Positions 34,110 to 44,270 of a DNA stretch of 45,650 bases are shown here, one piece after another. Made by a program: the position numbers and the translations under genes. The first letter of the stretch is position 1. Each line of letters starts with the position of its first letter. The stretch spans positions 1 to 45,650 of the forward strand of contig NZ_CAKVGN010000017.1 in NCBI RefSeq assembly GCF_934747485.1, in the 5' to 3' direction. The notes beneath the pieces are model-generated. The model was given only the letters and a program-made list of their open reading frames with translations, was not told where the DNA came from and ran no database searches. This DNA comes from an uncultured Brachyspira sp. (GTDB lineage Bacteria > Spirochaetota > Brachyspiria > Brachyspirales > Brachyspiraceae).

Positions 34110-37100
34110 TCAAACTGTAATTTGCATTACATCTTCTTCTTTAGCTGAAGAATCTATATCATTATCATTACTCATATCGCCGCTTTCTTTGTTGTAAACA
34201 TGTAATTTATTATAAAGTTTAACACCAGTACCAGCAGGTATAAGATGTCCGATAATAACGTTTTCTTTTAATCCAAGCAGCTTATCAACCTTACCTTTAA
34301 TAGCAGCATTAGTCAATACTTTAGTAGTCTCTTGGAATGAAGCAGAAGATATAAAGCTTTCAGTATTAAGAGCAGCTTTAGTTAAGCCAAGAAGTACAGG
34401 CTTACCGCTTGCAGGAGAACCGCCAGCCTCTTCGTAGCGTCTATTCTCTTCTTCAAACTCATACTTATCAACATACTGACCAACAATATATTTAGTATCG
34501 CCAGGATCAATAATCTCAAGTCTTCTAAGCATCTGTCTAATAATTAAAGCGAAGTGCTTGTCGTTAATACCTACACCCTGCTTATTATAAACGCTCTGTA
34601 TCTCTTCAAGCAAATAAGTTTGTAAAGCCAAATCACCCTGAGTTTCCAATATATCATGAGGGTTAATCTTACCATCACATAATTGAGTACCAGTTTTTAC
34701 ATGGTCTCCATTTCTTACCAGCAATTTTTTACCATGAGGAACTAAATGTTTAGTTTCATCAAACTCGTTTCTAATCTTAACAACTTTTTTACCCTTATGA
34801 GAACCGCCGATTTCAACTTCACCGTCAATACCAGCAATAATAGCAGTATCTTTAGGTTTTTGAGCTTCAAGCAACTCTTGTACACGAGGCAAACCGCCTG
34901 TAATGTCATTACTTTTTTGCTGTATACGAGTAGTTTTAGCTATAACCTCACCAACTTCAACTTTTTGGTTATTTTCAACCATAAGCTGAGCACCATTAGG
35001 TATATCAGTTTCAAAAATATCATCACCGTCTACAATGAGTATCTTAGGCTGCATGCTTGCATCTTTAAACTCTTGAATAATCTTAGTAACGTTACCAGTC
35101 TGCTCGTCTATAGCCTCAACCATAGTTCTTCCAGTAATGATATCCTGATACCTTACAATACCAGCTTTTTCAGATATTATAGGCTCATTATAACCATCAA
35201 AGCTCGCAATTACTGTATTAGCATCAATAAATACATTCTCATTAACTCTATATTCACTACCCACTTTAATAGGTATATTATGCTTAGCACCTGTAATCAT
35301 TAAATATTTATTATCGCTAGTAATTTTCAAAGTACCATTATGTGTAGCCTTAATATCCTCACCATCTTTTGTATTAGCAATAATATCTCCAATAAGCACT
35401 TTTGCATTGTTTTCTTTTAATATATCTTTTATAGAGCTCTTTTCCCATTTATTAAGTACACGTCTTATTAAAAGCTCCCCGTTTCTTGCTGTAATTTTTA
35501 CGCCATTAGGCTGTACAACATAGTTAGAGAACTGCTCAATATATATAGGATAATTAAGCTTAACTTCATTTTCTTCAACAGACTGAGTAGCAACACCTCC
35601 GATGTGGAAAGTTCTCATTGTAAGCTGAGTACCCGGCTGACCAATACTTTGAGCTGCCACTACACCTACAGCCTCACCAATAGAAGCAAGAGTGTTAGTA
35701 GATAAACTTCTACCGTAACATTTTTGACAAACACCCATTCTGCTTTCACAAGTAAGCGGATGTCTTATTCTAATTTTTTCTATACCAGCCTGCTCTATTC
35801 TATCAGCAATCTCTTCTGTAATCTCAGTATTAGCCTCACATATAAGCTCTTTAGTTTGAGGATGATAAATATGTTCATTACTGAAGAAACCAACAACTCT
35901 CTCTTTTAATGATTTTTTAATCTCATCATATTCTTTAATAGGCTCAATCTCAATACCTTTAACAGTACCGCAGTCATGCTCTGAAACAACAACCCCAATA
36001 GCAACATCAACCAATTTTCTTGTAAGATAACCAGCACTAGAAGTTTTTAATGCAGTATCTGCAAGACCTTTTCTTGCACCGTGAGTAGAGATAAAGTATT
36101 CTTGTACAGTAAGACCCTCTTTAAAGTTTGAAATAATAGGAAGCTCTATAATATCACCATTAGGCTTAGCCATTAGTCCTCTCATACTTGCAAGCTGTCT
36201 TATCTGCTGTTTAGAACCTCTTGCTCCGGAATCTGCCATTATATATATAGGGTTAAATCCGTCTTGGTCTTGTCTTAAATTATCCATCATCGCATCAGTA
36301 ATTCTACCCTCTACAGCAGTCCATAAGTCTTTTACCTTCTGGCTCCTCTCATCATCAGTAATAATACCGTTCATATACTGGTCTCTAAGCTGTTCTACCT
36401 GTTTAGTAGCCTCTTCAATTTCATGCTTCTTCATTGGAGGTATAAGTATATCAGATACAGATATAGTAGAGCCAAATACAGTAGCACTTTTGTATCCAAG
36501 TTCTTTAATATCATCAAGCATATTAACAGTTGTAGCAGTACCGTGTTTTAAATATACTTCATGAATAAATTTAGCTAAATCTTTACTTCCGAAATCTCTG
36601 TTTTGGAATCTAAAGTCCTCAGGTATCACCTGATTAAACATAATTCTTCCAACAGAAGTTTCAACAAATTTCTCTTCTCCGTCTTTATCTTTCATAAGCA
36701 CTTTAATTCTTGCCTCAAGCTCAACTAAATTGCTGTCATAAGCAAGCAAAGCATCTTCAGGAGAAGCAAATACTTTATTTTCGCCTTTCATGCCAGTTCT
36801 TAATTTAGTTAAATAACTAATACCAAGAACTATATCCTGAGTAGGGTTAACAATAGGCTCACCATTAGCAGGGTTTAATATGTTATGCGGAGCAAGCATT
36901 AAAGTCCAAGCTTCAATTTGTGATTCTGCAGAAAGCGGAGTGTGAACTGCCATCTGGTCGCCGTCAAAGTCAGCGTTATAAGCGTGACAAACAAGCGGGT
37001 GAAGCTGAATTGCCTTTCCTTCAACAAGTACAGGTTCAAAAGCCTGTATACCAAGTCTGTGAAGTGTCGGAGCACGGTTTAAAAGTACTGGGTGCTCTTT

Positions 37101-38312
37101 AGCAATCTCTTCTAATACTCCCCAAACTTCTTCTCTGCCCTCTTCTACAAATCTTTTTGCAGATTTTATATTATGAGCTGAATTATTCTCAACTAATTTT
37201 TTCATAATAAATGGCTTAAATAATTCAACAGCCATTTTTTTAGGAAGACCGCATTGATGCATTTTAAGCCTAGGACCAGCAACAATAACTGAACGTCCTG
37301 AATAGTCAACACGTTTACCCAAAAGGTTTTGACGGAAACGTCCTTGCTTACCCTTTAACATATCTGAAAGTGATTTTAAAGCTCTGTTTCCGGGACCTTT
37401 TACAACCTTTTTTCTCTTGCTGTTATCAAATAAAGCATCAACTGCCTCTTGAAGCATTCTCTTTTCGTTTCTTATAATGATATCAGGAGCTCTTAAAACT
37501 AATAATCTCCTTAAACGAATGTTTCTGTTTATAACTCTTCTATAAAGGTCATTCAAATCTGAAGTAGCGAAACGTCCGCCGTCAAGCTGAACCATAGGTC
37601 TTAATTCAGGCGGAATAACAGGTACTACATCAAGTATCATCCAAGTAGGGTCATTGCCTGATGATTTGAAATCTTCAAAAATTTCAAGACGTTTTCTAAG
37701 TCTTCTGTCAGATTTCTCACCCTTTTTAATCATTTCTTCTCTAAGTTTTCTGATTTCTTCGTCCATGTCAAGGTCTTTAAGCATATCGCGTATGCCTTCA
37801 GCACCTATACCAATACGAATATTATCACCATATCTATCTAAAGCTTCATTATATTCATCTTCAGTAAGCAAATCACCCTTAGAATAATCACTTTCCCCCG
37901 CATCAATAACAACATATCTCTCAAAATAAAGTACGCTTCTTAAATGAGAAATATTCATGTTTAGAAGAAGTCCAATTCTTGAAGGAGTGTTTCTATAATA
38001 CCAAATATGAGCAACAGGAGCAGCTAACTCTATATGACCCATTCTCTCACGTCTTACTTTGAAATGTGTAACTTCAACTCCGCATTTATCACAAACAACA
38101 CCCTTATAACGCTTGCTTTTAAACTTACCGCAATAACACTCATATTCTTTAGTAGTTCCAAATATCTTCTCACAAAAAAGCCCATCTCTCTCAGGTCTTA
38201 AAGTTCTATAGTTGATAGTTTCTGGTTTTTTAACTTCGCCATAACTCCACTCTCTCATAACCTGAGGACTTGCTATACCTATTTTTATTTGGTCAAAGTT
38301 TGTAAATTGCAT
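34110..38312 (-). CDS. rpoC: DNA-directed RNA polymerase subunit beta'
   Basis: A 1400-residue catalytic subunit. It shows the N-terminal zinc finger CYCGKFKSKRYKGVVCDKCG, FATSDLNDLYRRVINRNIRL, the active-site motif NADFDGDQMAVH that holds the Mg ions, the bridge-helix/trigger-loop region ending in QPGTQLTMRTFHIGG, a second zinc site (CESRMGVCQKCYG) and the C-terminal KGKVDKLLGLKENVIIG segment. The C terminus continues with an acidic tail to VMQITV. Fourteen bases after rpoB. Last gene of the ribosomal protein/RNA polymerase operon. Confidence 0.98.
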   Translation of the reverse strand: MQFTNFDQIKIGIASPQVMREWSYGEVKKPETINYRTLRPERDGLFCEKIFGTTKEYECYCGKFKSKRYKGVVCDKCGVEVTHFKVRRERMGHIELAAPVAHIWYYRNTPSRIGLLLNMNISHLRSVLYFERYVVIDAGESDYSKGDLLTEDEYNEALDRYGDNIRIGIGAEGIRDMLKDLDMDEEIRKLREEMIKKGEKSDRRLRKRLEIFEDFKSSGNDPTWMILDVVPVIPPELRPMVQLDGGRFATSDLNDLYRRVINRNIRLRRLLVLRAPDIIIRNEKRMLQEAVDALFDNSKRKKVVKGPGNRALKSLSDMLKGKQGRFRQNLLGKRVDYSGRSVIVAGPRLKMHQCGLPKKMAVELFKPFIMKKLVENNSAHNIKSAKRFVEEGREEVWGVLEEIAKEHPVLLNRAPTLHRLGIQAFEPVLVEGKAIQLHPLVCHAYNADFDGDQMAVHTPLSAESQIEAWTLMLAPHNILNPANGEPIVNPTQDIVLGISYLTKLRTGMKGENKVFASPEDALLAYDSNLVELEARIKVLMKDKDGEEKFVETSVGRIMFNQVIPEDFRFQNRDFGSKDLAKFIHEVYLKHGTATTVNMLDDIKELGYKSATVFGSTISVSDILIPPMKKHEIEEATKQVEQLRDQYMNGIITDDERSQKVKDLWTAVEGRITDAMMDNLRQDQDGFNPIYIMADSGARGSKQQIRQLASMRGLMAKPNGDIIELPIISNFKEGLTVQEYFISTHGARKGLADTALKTSSAGYLTRKLVDVAIGVVVSEHDCGTVKGIEIEPIKEYDEIKKSLKERVVGFFSNEHIYHPQTKELICEANTEITEEIADRIEQAGIEKIRIRHPLTCESRMGVCQKCYGRSLSTNTLASIGEAVGVVAAQSIGQPGTQLTMRTFHIGGVATQSVEENEVKLNYPIYIEQFSNYVVQPNGVKITARNGELLIRRVLNKWEKSSIKDILKENNAKVLIGDIIANTKDGEDIKATHNGTLKITSDNKYLMITGAKHNIPIKVGSEYRVNENVFIDANTVIASFDGYNEPIISEKAGIVRYQDIITGRTMVEAIDEQTGNVTKIIQEFKDASMQPKILIVDGDDIFETDIPNGAQLMVENNQKVEVGEVIAKTTRIQQKSNDITGGLPRVQELLEAQKPKDTAIIAGIDGEVEIGGSHKGKKVVKIRNEFDETKHLVPHGKKLLVRNGDHVKTGTQLCDGKINPHDILETQGDLALQTYLLEEIQSVYNKQGVGINDKHFALIIRQMLRRLEIIDPGDTKYIVGQYVDKYEFEEENRRYEEAGGSPASGKPVLLGLTKAALNTESFISSASFQETTKVLTNAAIKGKVDKLLGLKENVIIGHLIPAGTGVKLYNKLHVYNKESGDMSNDNDIDSSAKEEDVMQITV

Positions 38313-38326
38313 TAAACTTCTCCTAA

Positions 38327-41300
38327 TTATTTAAAAATCTTAGTTTGTTTTTTGGTTTTTTTCTTTAATTCTTTTTCAGTAGAAGGAAGCTGATTGCCCT
38401 CTTCATCATGAATAGTGATATTAAGACCCAAACCTCTAAGCTCTTGAACCAATACGTTAAAGCTTTCAGGTATACCCGGAGAAGATATAACATCACCTTT
38501 AACAATAGATTCATATATTCTTGCACGACCTGTCATATCATCAGATTTAACAGTTAAGAACTCTTGAAGCATATTAGCAGCTCCATAAGCCTCTAATGCC
38601 CAAACTTCCATCTCTCCTAAACGCTGACCACCAAATTGTGATTTACCGCCCAAAGGCTGCTGAGTAACAAGTGAGTAAGGACCTGTACTTCTTGCGTGAA
38701 CCTTATCTTCAACCAAGTGATTAAGCTTAAGCATATACATGTACCCTACTGCTACATCATTTTTGAAAGGCTCACCTGTTCTTCCGTCAAAGAGTTTTAC
38801 TTTACCAGTAGGATTAAGTCCAGCTGCTATCATAGCCTCTTTTAACTCATCTTCCTTAGGACCTTCAAATACAGGACAAGCATATTTTAATCCCATCTTA
38901 TGACCAGTCCAACCGAGCAACATCTCAATTACCTGACCAATATTCATACGAGAAGGTACACCAAGAGGGTTAAGACATATATCTACAGGAGTACCGTCCT
39001 CTAAATAAGGCATATCCTCTATAGGCATAATTCTCGCAACAACCCCTTTGTTACCGTGACGTCCTGCCATTTTGTCGCCTTCTTGTATTATACGCTTCTT
39101 AGCTAAGAATACTTTTACTACTTCCTCAACACCCGGCTTTAATTCATCGCCGTTCTCTCTGCTGTAAACTCTTACATCTATAACTGTACCGTCTTTACCA
39201 TGAGGAACTCTTAAAGAAGTATCTTTTACATCTCTTGACTTCTCACCAAATATTGAATGAAGAAGTCTGTATTCTGGAGTAACCTCTGTTTCGCCTTTAG
39301 GAGTTACCTTACCAACTAATATATCTCCAGCTTTTACCTTAGCACCTATTCTTACAATACCTCTCTCATCAAGATTTTTAAACGCAGAATCTGGTACATT
39401 TGGTATATCTCTTGTAATATTTTCTTTATCTAATTTTGTCTCACGAGCTTCAACAGAAAACTCTTCTATGTGAATTGAAGTAAATACATCTTCCTGTACT
39501 AATCTTTTACTTAAAAGAATAGCGTCCTCGAAGTTGTATCCTTCAAAAATCATGAATGCTGCCAAAACATTTCTTCCAAGTGCCAATTCACCATGGTCTG
39601 TAGCAGGGCCGTCAGCTAAAAGCCCGCCAGCTTTAACAGTATCCCCAACATTAACTACAGGTCTTTGATGATAATTAGTATCTTGGTTAGTTCTTTGATA
39701 TTTTATAAGTTCATAAACATCATAATCATCATCGCTATTTTGTTTTGTAGGTTTAATAACTATTTCATCATGAACTACTTTTATAACCTTACCAGCTCTT
39801 TTTGCATGAACAGCAATACCAGTGCCGGGCTGACAGATTTTTGCTTCTACTCCAGTACCAACTATAGGTGATTCTGGGAATAAAAGAGGTACACTTTGAC
39901 GCTGCATGTTTGAACCCATCAAAGCTCTGTTAGCGTCGTCATGCTCTAAGAATGGAATTAGTGAGCTTGAAAGTGAAACTATCTGCTGAGGTGAAACGTC
40001 CATATACTGTACTTGATCTGGTGTAGAATATGGGAATTCACTTCTATATCTTGTAGGAATAAGATTTTCTTTGAATGTTCCATCTTCATTTAAAGGAGCA
40101 TTAGCATCAGCAATATGATAACGCTCTTCATCATGAGCTGTTAAGTATTCTATCTCATCAGTTACTTTACCATTAACAACTTTTCTATATGGAGTCTCTA
40201 AGAATCCATGTTTATTTATTTTAGCGTATGTAGCAAGCGAAACTATAAGACCGATGTTTGGACCTTCAGGAGTTTCAATAGGACATATTTTACCGTAGTG
40301 AGTATGGTGTACGTCACGAACCTCAAAACCAGCCCTATCTCTTGTAAGACCTCCAGGACCTAAAGCATTAAGTCTCCTTTTGTGCGTAATCTCTGATAAT
40401 GGATTGTTTTGGTCCATGAACTGAGATAATTGGCTTGTACCATAAAACTCTTTAATTACCGCTTGTATTACTTTTATGCTTACAAGTGATTGAGGAGTTA
40501 CAGCTTCCATGTCTTGCATTTGCATTCTCTCTTTCGCTGCTCTCTCCATTCTTGTAAAGCCTGTTTTTATCTGTATAGCCAATAATTCACCAACGCTTCT
40601 TATACGTCTGTTGCCTAAATGGTCTATATCATCTAATTGCTCTTCATTTATGAAAACTTTAATTAAAAAGCGGATTGTCTCTATTATGTCTTTATGTCTT
40701 AAAACCTTATCCTGCTCGCTTTCTGGGAAGTTTAATCTCTTGTTTATTTTATAACGTCCCACATCACCTAAAGCATAAAGTTTAGGGTCAAATACTAAAT
40801 CATTACAAGTTTTTACAACGTTCTCTATTAAAGCAGGCTCGCCCGGTCTTATTACATTATAAATCTTTGTGCAAGCTTCTTTCTGATTTTTTGTAGTGTC
40901 TTTATCTAAAGTATTAATTATAGTAACATTGTCTTTTATAGCTTCCATATTTAATACTTCAATTTCATCTATACCGCTCATTAAAAGTCTTTCAGCAAGG
41001 TTTTGGTTAATAAGCTCGCCTGGGTTTAATATGATTTCTTCTGGGTTTTCTTTATCAAACACTGTTGAATATGAGCGTCTTCCTATAAGTGCTGCTTTTT
41101 TCTCTTCATCAGAAAGTTTAGCTAAAGATATTTTATCAATTTCATAGAATAATTTTAAAATTTCTTCATTAGTTGTGATACCAATAGCTCTTAAAAATAC
41201 TGTAACAGGAAGTTTTTTCTTTCTGTCAATTCTTACATACATTATATCTTTTTTGGTATCAAGTTCAAATTCAAGCCAAGTACCCCTATCTGGAATAATC

Positions 41301-41848
41301 TTAGCTACAAACATAGCATCTCTATCACTGCGGTTAAATACAACACCCGGAGACCTATGAATCTGAGAAACAACAACCCTCTCAGCACCGTTAATAATGA
41401 ATGTACCTCTATCTGTCATAGCAGGTATTTCACCAACAAATATTTCTTGTTCTATTATTCTTTCTGGGTCTCTTACAGTTAATTGTACTTTTATTTTAAA
41501 TTGATAAGCATAAGTTTTATCTCTTCTTCTAGCTTCTTTTTCAGATATTTTAGGCTCACCTATAGAATAAGAGATAAACTCTATTTGCATTTTCTCATTA
41601 GTTGCCACTATAGGAAATATAGAAGTTAAAACCTCTTGCAAGCCTTCATTTTTTCTTTTATTTTCAGGAACATCTTTTTGAAGGAAGCTTTCATAAGATT
41701 CTTTCTGTATAGCGAGGAGATCTGGAGGCTCTATCACAGAAGCCGAACGTGAAAAGTTTACACGGCCATTCTCCATTCTGTATTTTTTTGCGAATTCTAC
41801 TCCGCGTTCTTTATATACTTTATTATCTATCTGAATGTTATTAGACAT
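38327..41848 (-). CDS. rpoB: DNA-directed RNA polymerase subunit beta
   Basis: A 1173-residue subunit. It shows the protrusion and lobe domains and the rifampicin-binding cluster SQLSQFMDQNNPLSEITHKR followed by RLNALGPGGLTRDRAGFEVRD. Also present are PIETPEGPNIGLI, GRNVLAAFMIFEGYNFEDAI, KMAGRHGNKGVVARI and the C-terminal GGQRLGEMEVWALEAYGAA. In the rifampicin cluster residue 494 is Asn where E. coli has Ser531; Asn at this place accompanies natural rifampicin resistance in other spirochaetes. It is separated from rplL by 129 bases holding a strong hairpin. Confidence 0.98.
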   Translation of the reverse strand: MSNNIQIDNKVYKERGVEFAKKYRMENGRVNFSRSASVIEPPDLLAIQKESYESFLQKDVPENKRKNEGLQEVLTSIFPIVATNEKMQIEFISYSIGEPKISEKEARRRDKTYAYQFKIKVQLTVRDPERIIEQEIFVGEIPAMTDRGTFIINGAERVVVSQIHRSPGVVFNRSDRDAMFVAKIIPDRGTWLEFELDTKKDIMYVRIDRKKKLPVTVFLRAIGITTNEEILKLFYEIDKISLAKLSDEEKKAALIGRRSYSTVFDKENPEEIILNPGELINQNLAERLLMSGIDEIEVLNMEAIKDNVTIINTLDKDTTKNQKEACTKIYNVIRPGEPALIENVVKTCNDLVFDPKLYALGDVGRYKINKRLNFPESEQDKVLRHKDIIETIRFLIKVFINEEQLDDIDHLGNRRIRSVGELLAIQIKTGFTRMERAAKERMQMQDMEAVTPQSLVSIKVIQAVIKEFYGTSQLSQFMDQNNPLSEITHKRRLNALGPGGLTRDRAGFEVRDVHHTHYGKICPIETPEGPNIGLIVSLATYAKINKHGFLETPYRKVVNGKVTDEIEYLTAHDEERYHIADANAPLNEDGTFKENLIPTRYRSEFPYSTPDQVQYMDVSPQQIVSLSSSLIPFLEHDDANRALMGSNMQRQSVPLLFPESPIVGTGVEAKICQPGTGIAVHAKRAGKVIKVVHDEIVIKPTKQNSDDDYDVYELIKYQRTNQDTNYHQRPVVNVGDTVKAGGLLADGPATDHGELALGRNVLAAFMIFEGYNFEDAILLSKRLVQEDVFTSIHIEEFSVEARETKLDKENITRDIPNVPDSAFKNLDERGIVRIGAKVKAGDILVGKVTPKGETEVTPEYRLLHSIFGEKSRDVKDTSLRVPHGKDGTVIDVRVYSRENGDELKPGVEEVVKVFLAKKRIIQEGDKMAGRHGNKGVVARIMPIEDMPYLEDGTPVDICLNPLGVPSRMNIGQVIEMLLGWTGHKMGLKYACPVFEGPKEDELKEAMIAAGLNPTGKVKLFDGRTGEPFKNDVAVGYMYMLKLNHLVEDKVHARSTGPYSLVTQQPLGGKSQFGGQRLGEMEVWALEAYGAANMLQEFLTVKSDDMTGRARIYESIVKGDVISSPGIPESFNVLVQELRGLGLNITIHDEEGNQLPSTEKELKKKTKKQTKIFK

Positions 41849-41921
41849 ATTTAAAGATCTCCACTATTATATTTATAACAGTTATTATATACTATTTTTT
41901 ATTTTCTCAAGATACGCTAAT

Positions 41922-41953
41922 AAGAAGGGTAGAAAAACAATCATACCCTTCTT
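41922..41953 (-). promoter_or_regulatory. rplL-rpoB intercistronic hairpin (attenuator or processing site)
   Basis: Perfect 10-bp stem AAGAAGGGTA / TACCCTTCTT with a 12-base loop, between rplL and rpoB on the transcript. The downstream sequence ATTAGCG is not a T run, so full termination is unlikely. In E. coli the same spacer carries a partial terminator and an RNase III site. Confidence 0.65.
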
Positions 41954-41977
41954 AAATATAATCAAATATTAATGATA

Positions 41978-42367
41978 TTATTTAATTTCAACTTTACCAC
42001 CAGCTGCTTCTAATTGTTTTTTGATAGCTGCTGCTTCATCTTTAGAAACGCCAGATTTAATTGTTTCGCCGCCTTTTTCTACAGCGTCTTTAGCTTCTTT
42101 TAAGCCTAAACCGCTAACTGCTCTAACTTCTTTAATAAGAGCAATTTTTTGAGCTGCATCAAAACCTGTAAGAATAACATCGAAATCGCTTTTTTCTTCA
42201 TCAGCTGCAGCTGCTGCTCCACCTGCTGCTGGTGCTGCTGCTACTGCTGCTACTGGCATAGCTGCTGTTACATTAAATTTTTCTTTTATAGCTTCTACTA
42301 ACTCATGAAGCTCGATAACTTTCATTTCTTCTATTGCTTGTAATATTTCTTCTTTACTTAAAGCCAT
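41978..42367 (-). CDS. rplL: 50S ribosomal protein L7/L12
   Basis: A 129-residue stalk protein that recruits translation factors. It has an N-terminal dimerisation part (MALSKEEILQAIEEMKVIEL), an Ala/Gly-rich hinge (residues about 36-55) and a C-terminal domain with EKSDFDVILTGFDAAQKIAL, IKEVRAVSGLGLKEAKDAVE and the closing AAIKKQLEAAGGKVEIK. The gene follows rplJ by 58 bases. Confidence 0.98.
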   Translation of the reverse strand: MALSKEEILQAIEEMKVIELHELVEAIKEKFNVTAAMPVAAVAAAPAAGGAAAAADEEKSDFDVILTGFDAAQKIALIKEVRAVSGLGLKEAKDAVEKGGETIKSGVSKDEAAAIKKQLEAAGGKVEIK

Positions 42368-42425
42368 TTTTATTCTCCTTAAATGTTTTCTTTAATTTCT
42401 TGTTTTTTAATTTAATATCAACATA

Positions 42426-42950
42426 TTATGCTGATTTCTTTTTTTCCTCTTCAACGCTGTCAAGCACATAAGCAAGCTCTGATATAACGCTTTGCAAGCT
42501 GTTTGCAAAACTTGATATAGGAGACTCGAGTGCTGTAACAAGATGAGAAAGTAGAACTTCTCTTGGAGGTATATTAGCTACAACCTGTACATTAGCAGGG
42601 TCTAATAAATCCTCACCCATGTAACCGCCTTTTATTTTGATTTTATCATTCTTTTTAGCGGCTTCACTGATTACCTTAGCAGCTGAAGGCATATCTTCTT
42701 TTGCAAATACAACTGCTGTTGGGTTAATAAACATCTCATCTTTTACTTCTCTGCCTAAATCTTTCAAAGCAATGTCTACTAATGAGTTTTTACATATTTT
42801 CATTGAAGAAGAAGTTTTTGCTAATTCGCGTCTCAAATCTGTTAGCTGTGCTACTGTTACTCCTCTATAATCGAAGAAAACTAAACCAGCACAACTTCCC
42901 ATACTTTCTTTAAGAGCTGCAACTGTTTCTATATTTTTCTTATTAGGCAT
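42426..42950 (-). CDS. rplJ: 50S ribosomal protein L10
   Basis: A 174-residue base of the ribosomal stalk which binds L7/L12 dimers and 23S rRNA. Features: FFDYRGVTVAQLTDLRRELA, KICKNSLVDIALKD, NPTAVVFAKED, IKGGYMGEDLL, and a C-terminal helix for L12 binding. The 105-base gap to rplA is where an L10-binding autoregulatory leader lies in other bacteria, but I could not identify its fold here. Confidence 0.96.
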   Translation of the reverse strand: MPNKKNIETVAALKESMGSCAGLVFFDYRGVTVAQLTDLRRELAKTSSSMKICKNSLVDIALKDLGREVKDEMFINPTAVVFAKEDMPSAAKVISEAAKKNDKIKIKGGYMGEDLLDPANVQVVANIPPREVLLSHLVTALESPISSFANSLQSVISELAYVLDSVEEEKKKSA

Positions 42951-43055
42951 ATATCCACCTTCTTCTATTTATATTAAACAATCTCTATAAAGCTATTCAT
43001 ATAATGGGATCACAAAATACGACTTCCTTTATAAAAATGTTTATCAGCTATATTA

Positions 43056-43757
43056 TTATAATTTTATCTTTTTATGGTCTATTTTTATACCTACACCCAT
43101 AGTTGATGTTACACCAACGCTCTTTATATAATCACCTTTTAAGTCTGATGGTTTCTTTCTTAAAATCTCATCATAAAAAGCTCTGAAGTTCTCATTTAAC
43201 TTATTAACGTCCATAGATGCTTTACCTATAGCCATTCTTACAACTCCGAATTTATCTGCTCTGTATTCCATTCTTCCTGCTTTAAAGCTTTTTACTGCCT
43301 GAGCTATATCAAGTGTAACTGTTCCTGTTTTAGGGTTAGGCATAAGTCCTTTTCTACCAAGAATCTGTCCTAATTTACCTACTTCTTTCATTAAATCTGG
43401 TGTAGATATTGCAACATCAAAGTCAGTATATCCGCCTTTAATTTTGCTGATTAAATCTTCAAAACCTACTTCCATAGCACCAGCATTTTTTGCCTCATCT
43501 GCTTTCTCTCCTTGAGCAAATACTACTACTCTTTTCTCTTTACCGAAAGCATTAGGGAATGATAATGTATCTCTTATTGTGTGTTTTGGTAATATATTAA
43601 GGTTGATTGTAACCTCAATAGTTTCATCAAATTTACAGGTAGCGTTTTTCTTAGCTAAATCTATAGCTTCATCTACAGAATAGAGTGTTAATTTCTCTAC
43701 AGTCTTTCTTATAGCGTCGTAACGTTTGCCACCTATTTTCTTTTCTTTTGTTGCCAT
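43056..43757 (-). CDS. rplA: 50S ribosomal protein L1
   Basis: A 233-residue protein of the L1 stalk that moves with the E-site tRNA. It has GGKRYDAIRKTVEK, CKFDETIEVTINLN, RDTLSFPNAFGKEKRVVVFA, the signature VGKLGQILGRKGLMPNPKTG, and C-terminal TSTMGVGIKID. Spaced 72 bases from rplK, in the conserved order. Confidence 0.97.
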   Translation of the reverse strand: MATKEKKIGGKRYDAIRKTVEKLTLYSVDEAIDLAKKNATCKFDETIEVTINLNILPKHTIRDTLSFPNAFGKEKRVVVFAQGEKADEAKNAGAMEVGFEDLISKIKGGYTDFDVAISTPDLMKEVGKLGQILGRKGLMPNPKTGTVTLDIAQAVKSFKAGRMEYRADKFGVVRMAIGKASMDVNKLNENFRAFYDEILRKKPSDLKGDYIKSVGVTSTMGVGIKIDHKKIKL

Positions 43758-43829
43758 CTTTTCTTTCCTTTTTCAAACGCGTACTTCCATTTATTATTAA
43801 ATGGTGTTGCCTATTTTAATTTTCTTTAA

Positions 43830-44252
43830 TTATTCTACTTTAATACCCATAGCACGAGCTGTACCCGCAACTATTTTCTTTGCTGCTTCTATATCATTAG
43901 CTGACATATAAGCCATTTTCTCTTGAGCTATTTCTTCAAGCTGCTTTTGATTGATTGTTGCAACTTTTGTTTTGTTAGGCTCACCGGAACCTTTTTCGAT
44001 ACCCAATTTCTTCTTTATTAAAGTAGAAGTTGATGTACCTTTAGTAACAAATGTATAAGTTTTATCTTCATACACTGTTATATAAGTGTTTAATAGCTGA
44101 CCTTTCATTTTAGATGTTTTAGCATTAAAATCTTTAACGAAAGCGGCTATTTGTATTTGTTTCTGACCTAATGCAGGTCCAAGTGGTGGAGCAGGTGTTG
44201 CCTCTCCGCCGGGTATTCTAACCTTTACAATACCAACTACTCTTTTAGCCAT
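43830..44252 (-). CDS. rplK: 50S ribosomal protein L11
   Basis: A 140-residue protein of the GTPase-associated centre. The N-terminal domain has KVRIPGGEATPAPPLGPALG, and the C-terminal rRNA-binding domain has KKKLGIEKGSGEPNK and GTARAMGIKVE. It follows nusG by 18 bases. Confidence 0.97.
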   Translation of the reverse strand: MAKRVVGIVKVRIPGGEATPAPPLGPALGQKQIQIAAFVKDFNAKTSKMKGQLLNTYITVYEDKTYTFVTKGTSTSTLIKKKLGIEKGSGEPNKTKVATINQKQLEEIAQEKMAYMSANDIEAAKKIVAGTARAMGIKVE

Positions 44253-44270
44253 TTTTACTACCTCTTTTTA

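Noticed and set aside
34746..35303. 185-residue plus-strand frame opposite rpoC
   Set aside because: Shadow frame; rpoC is conserved throughout this stretch.
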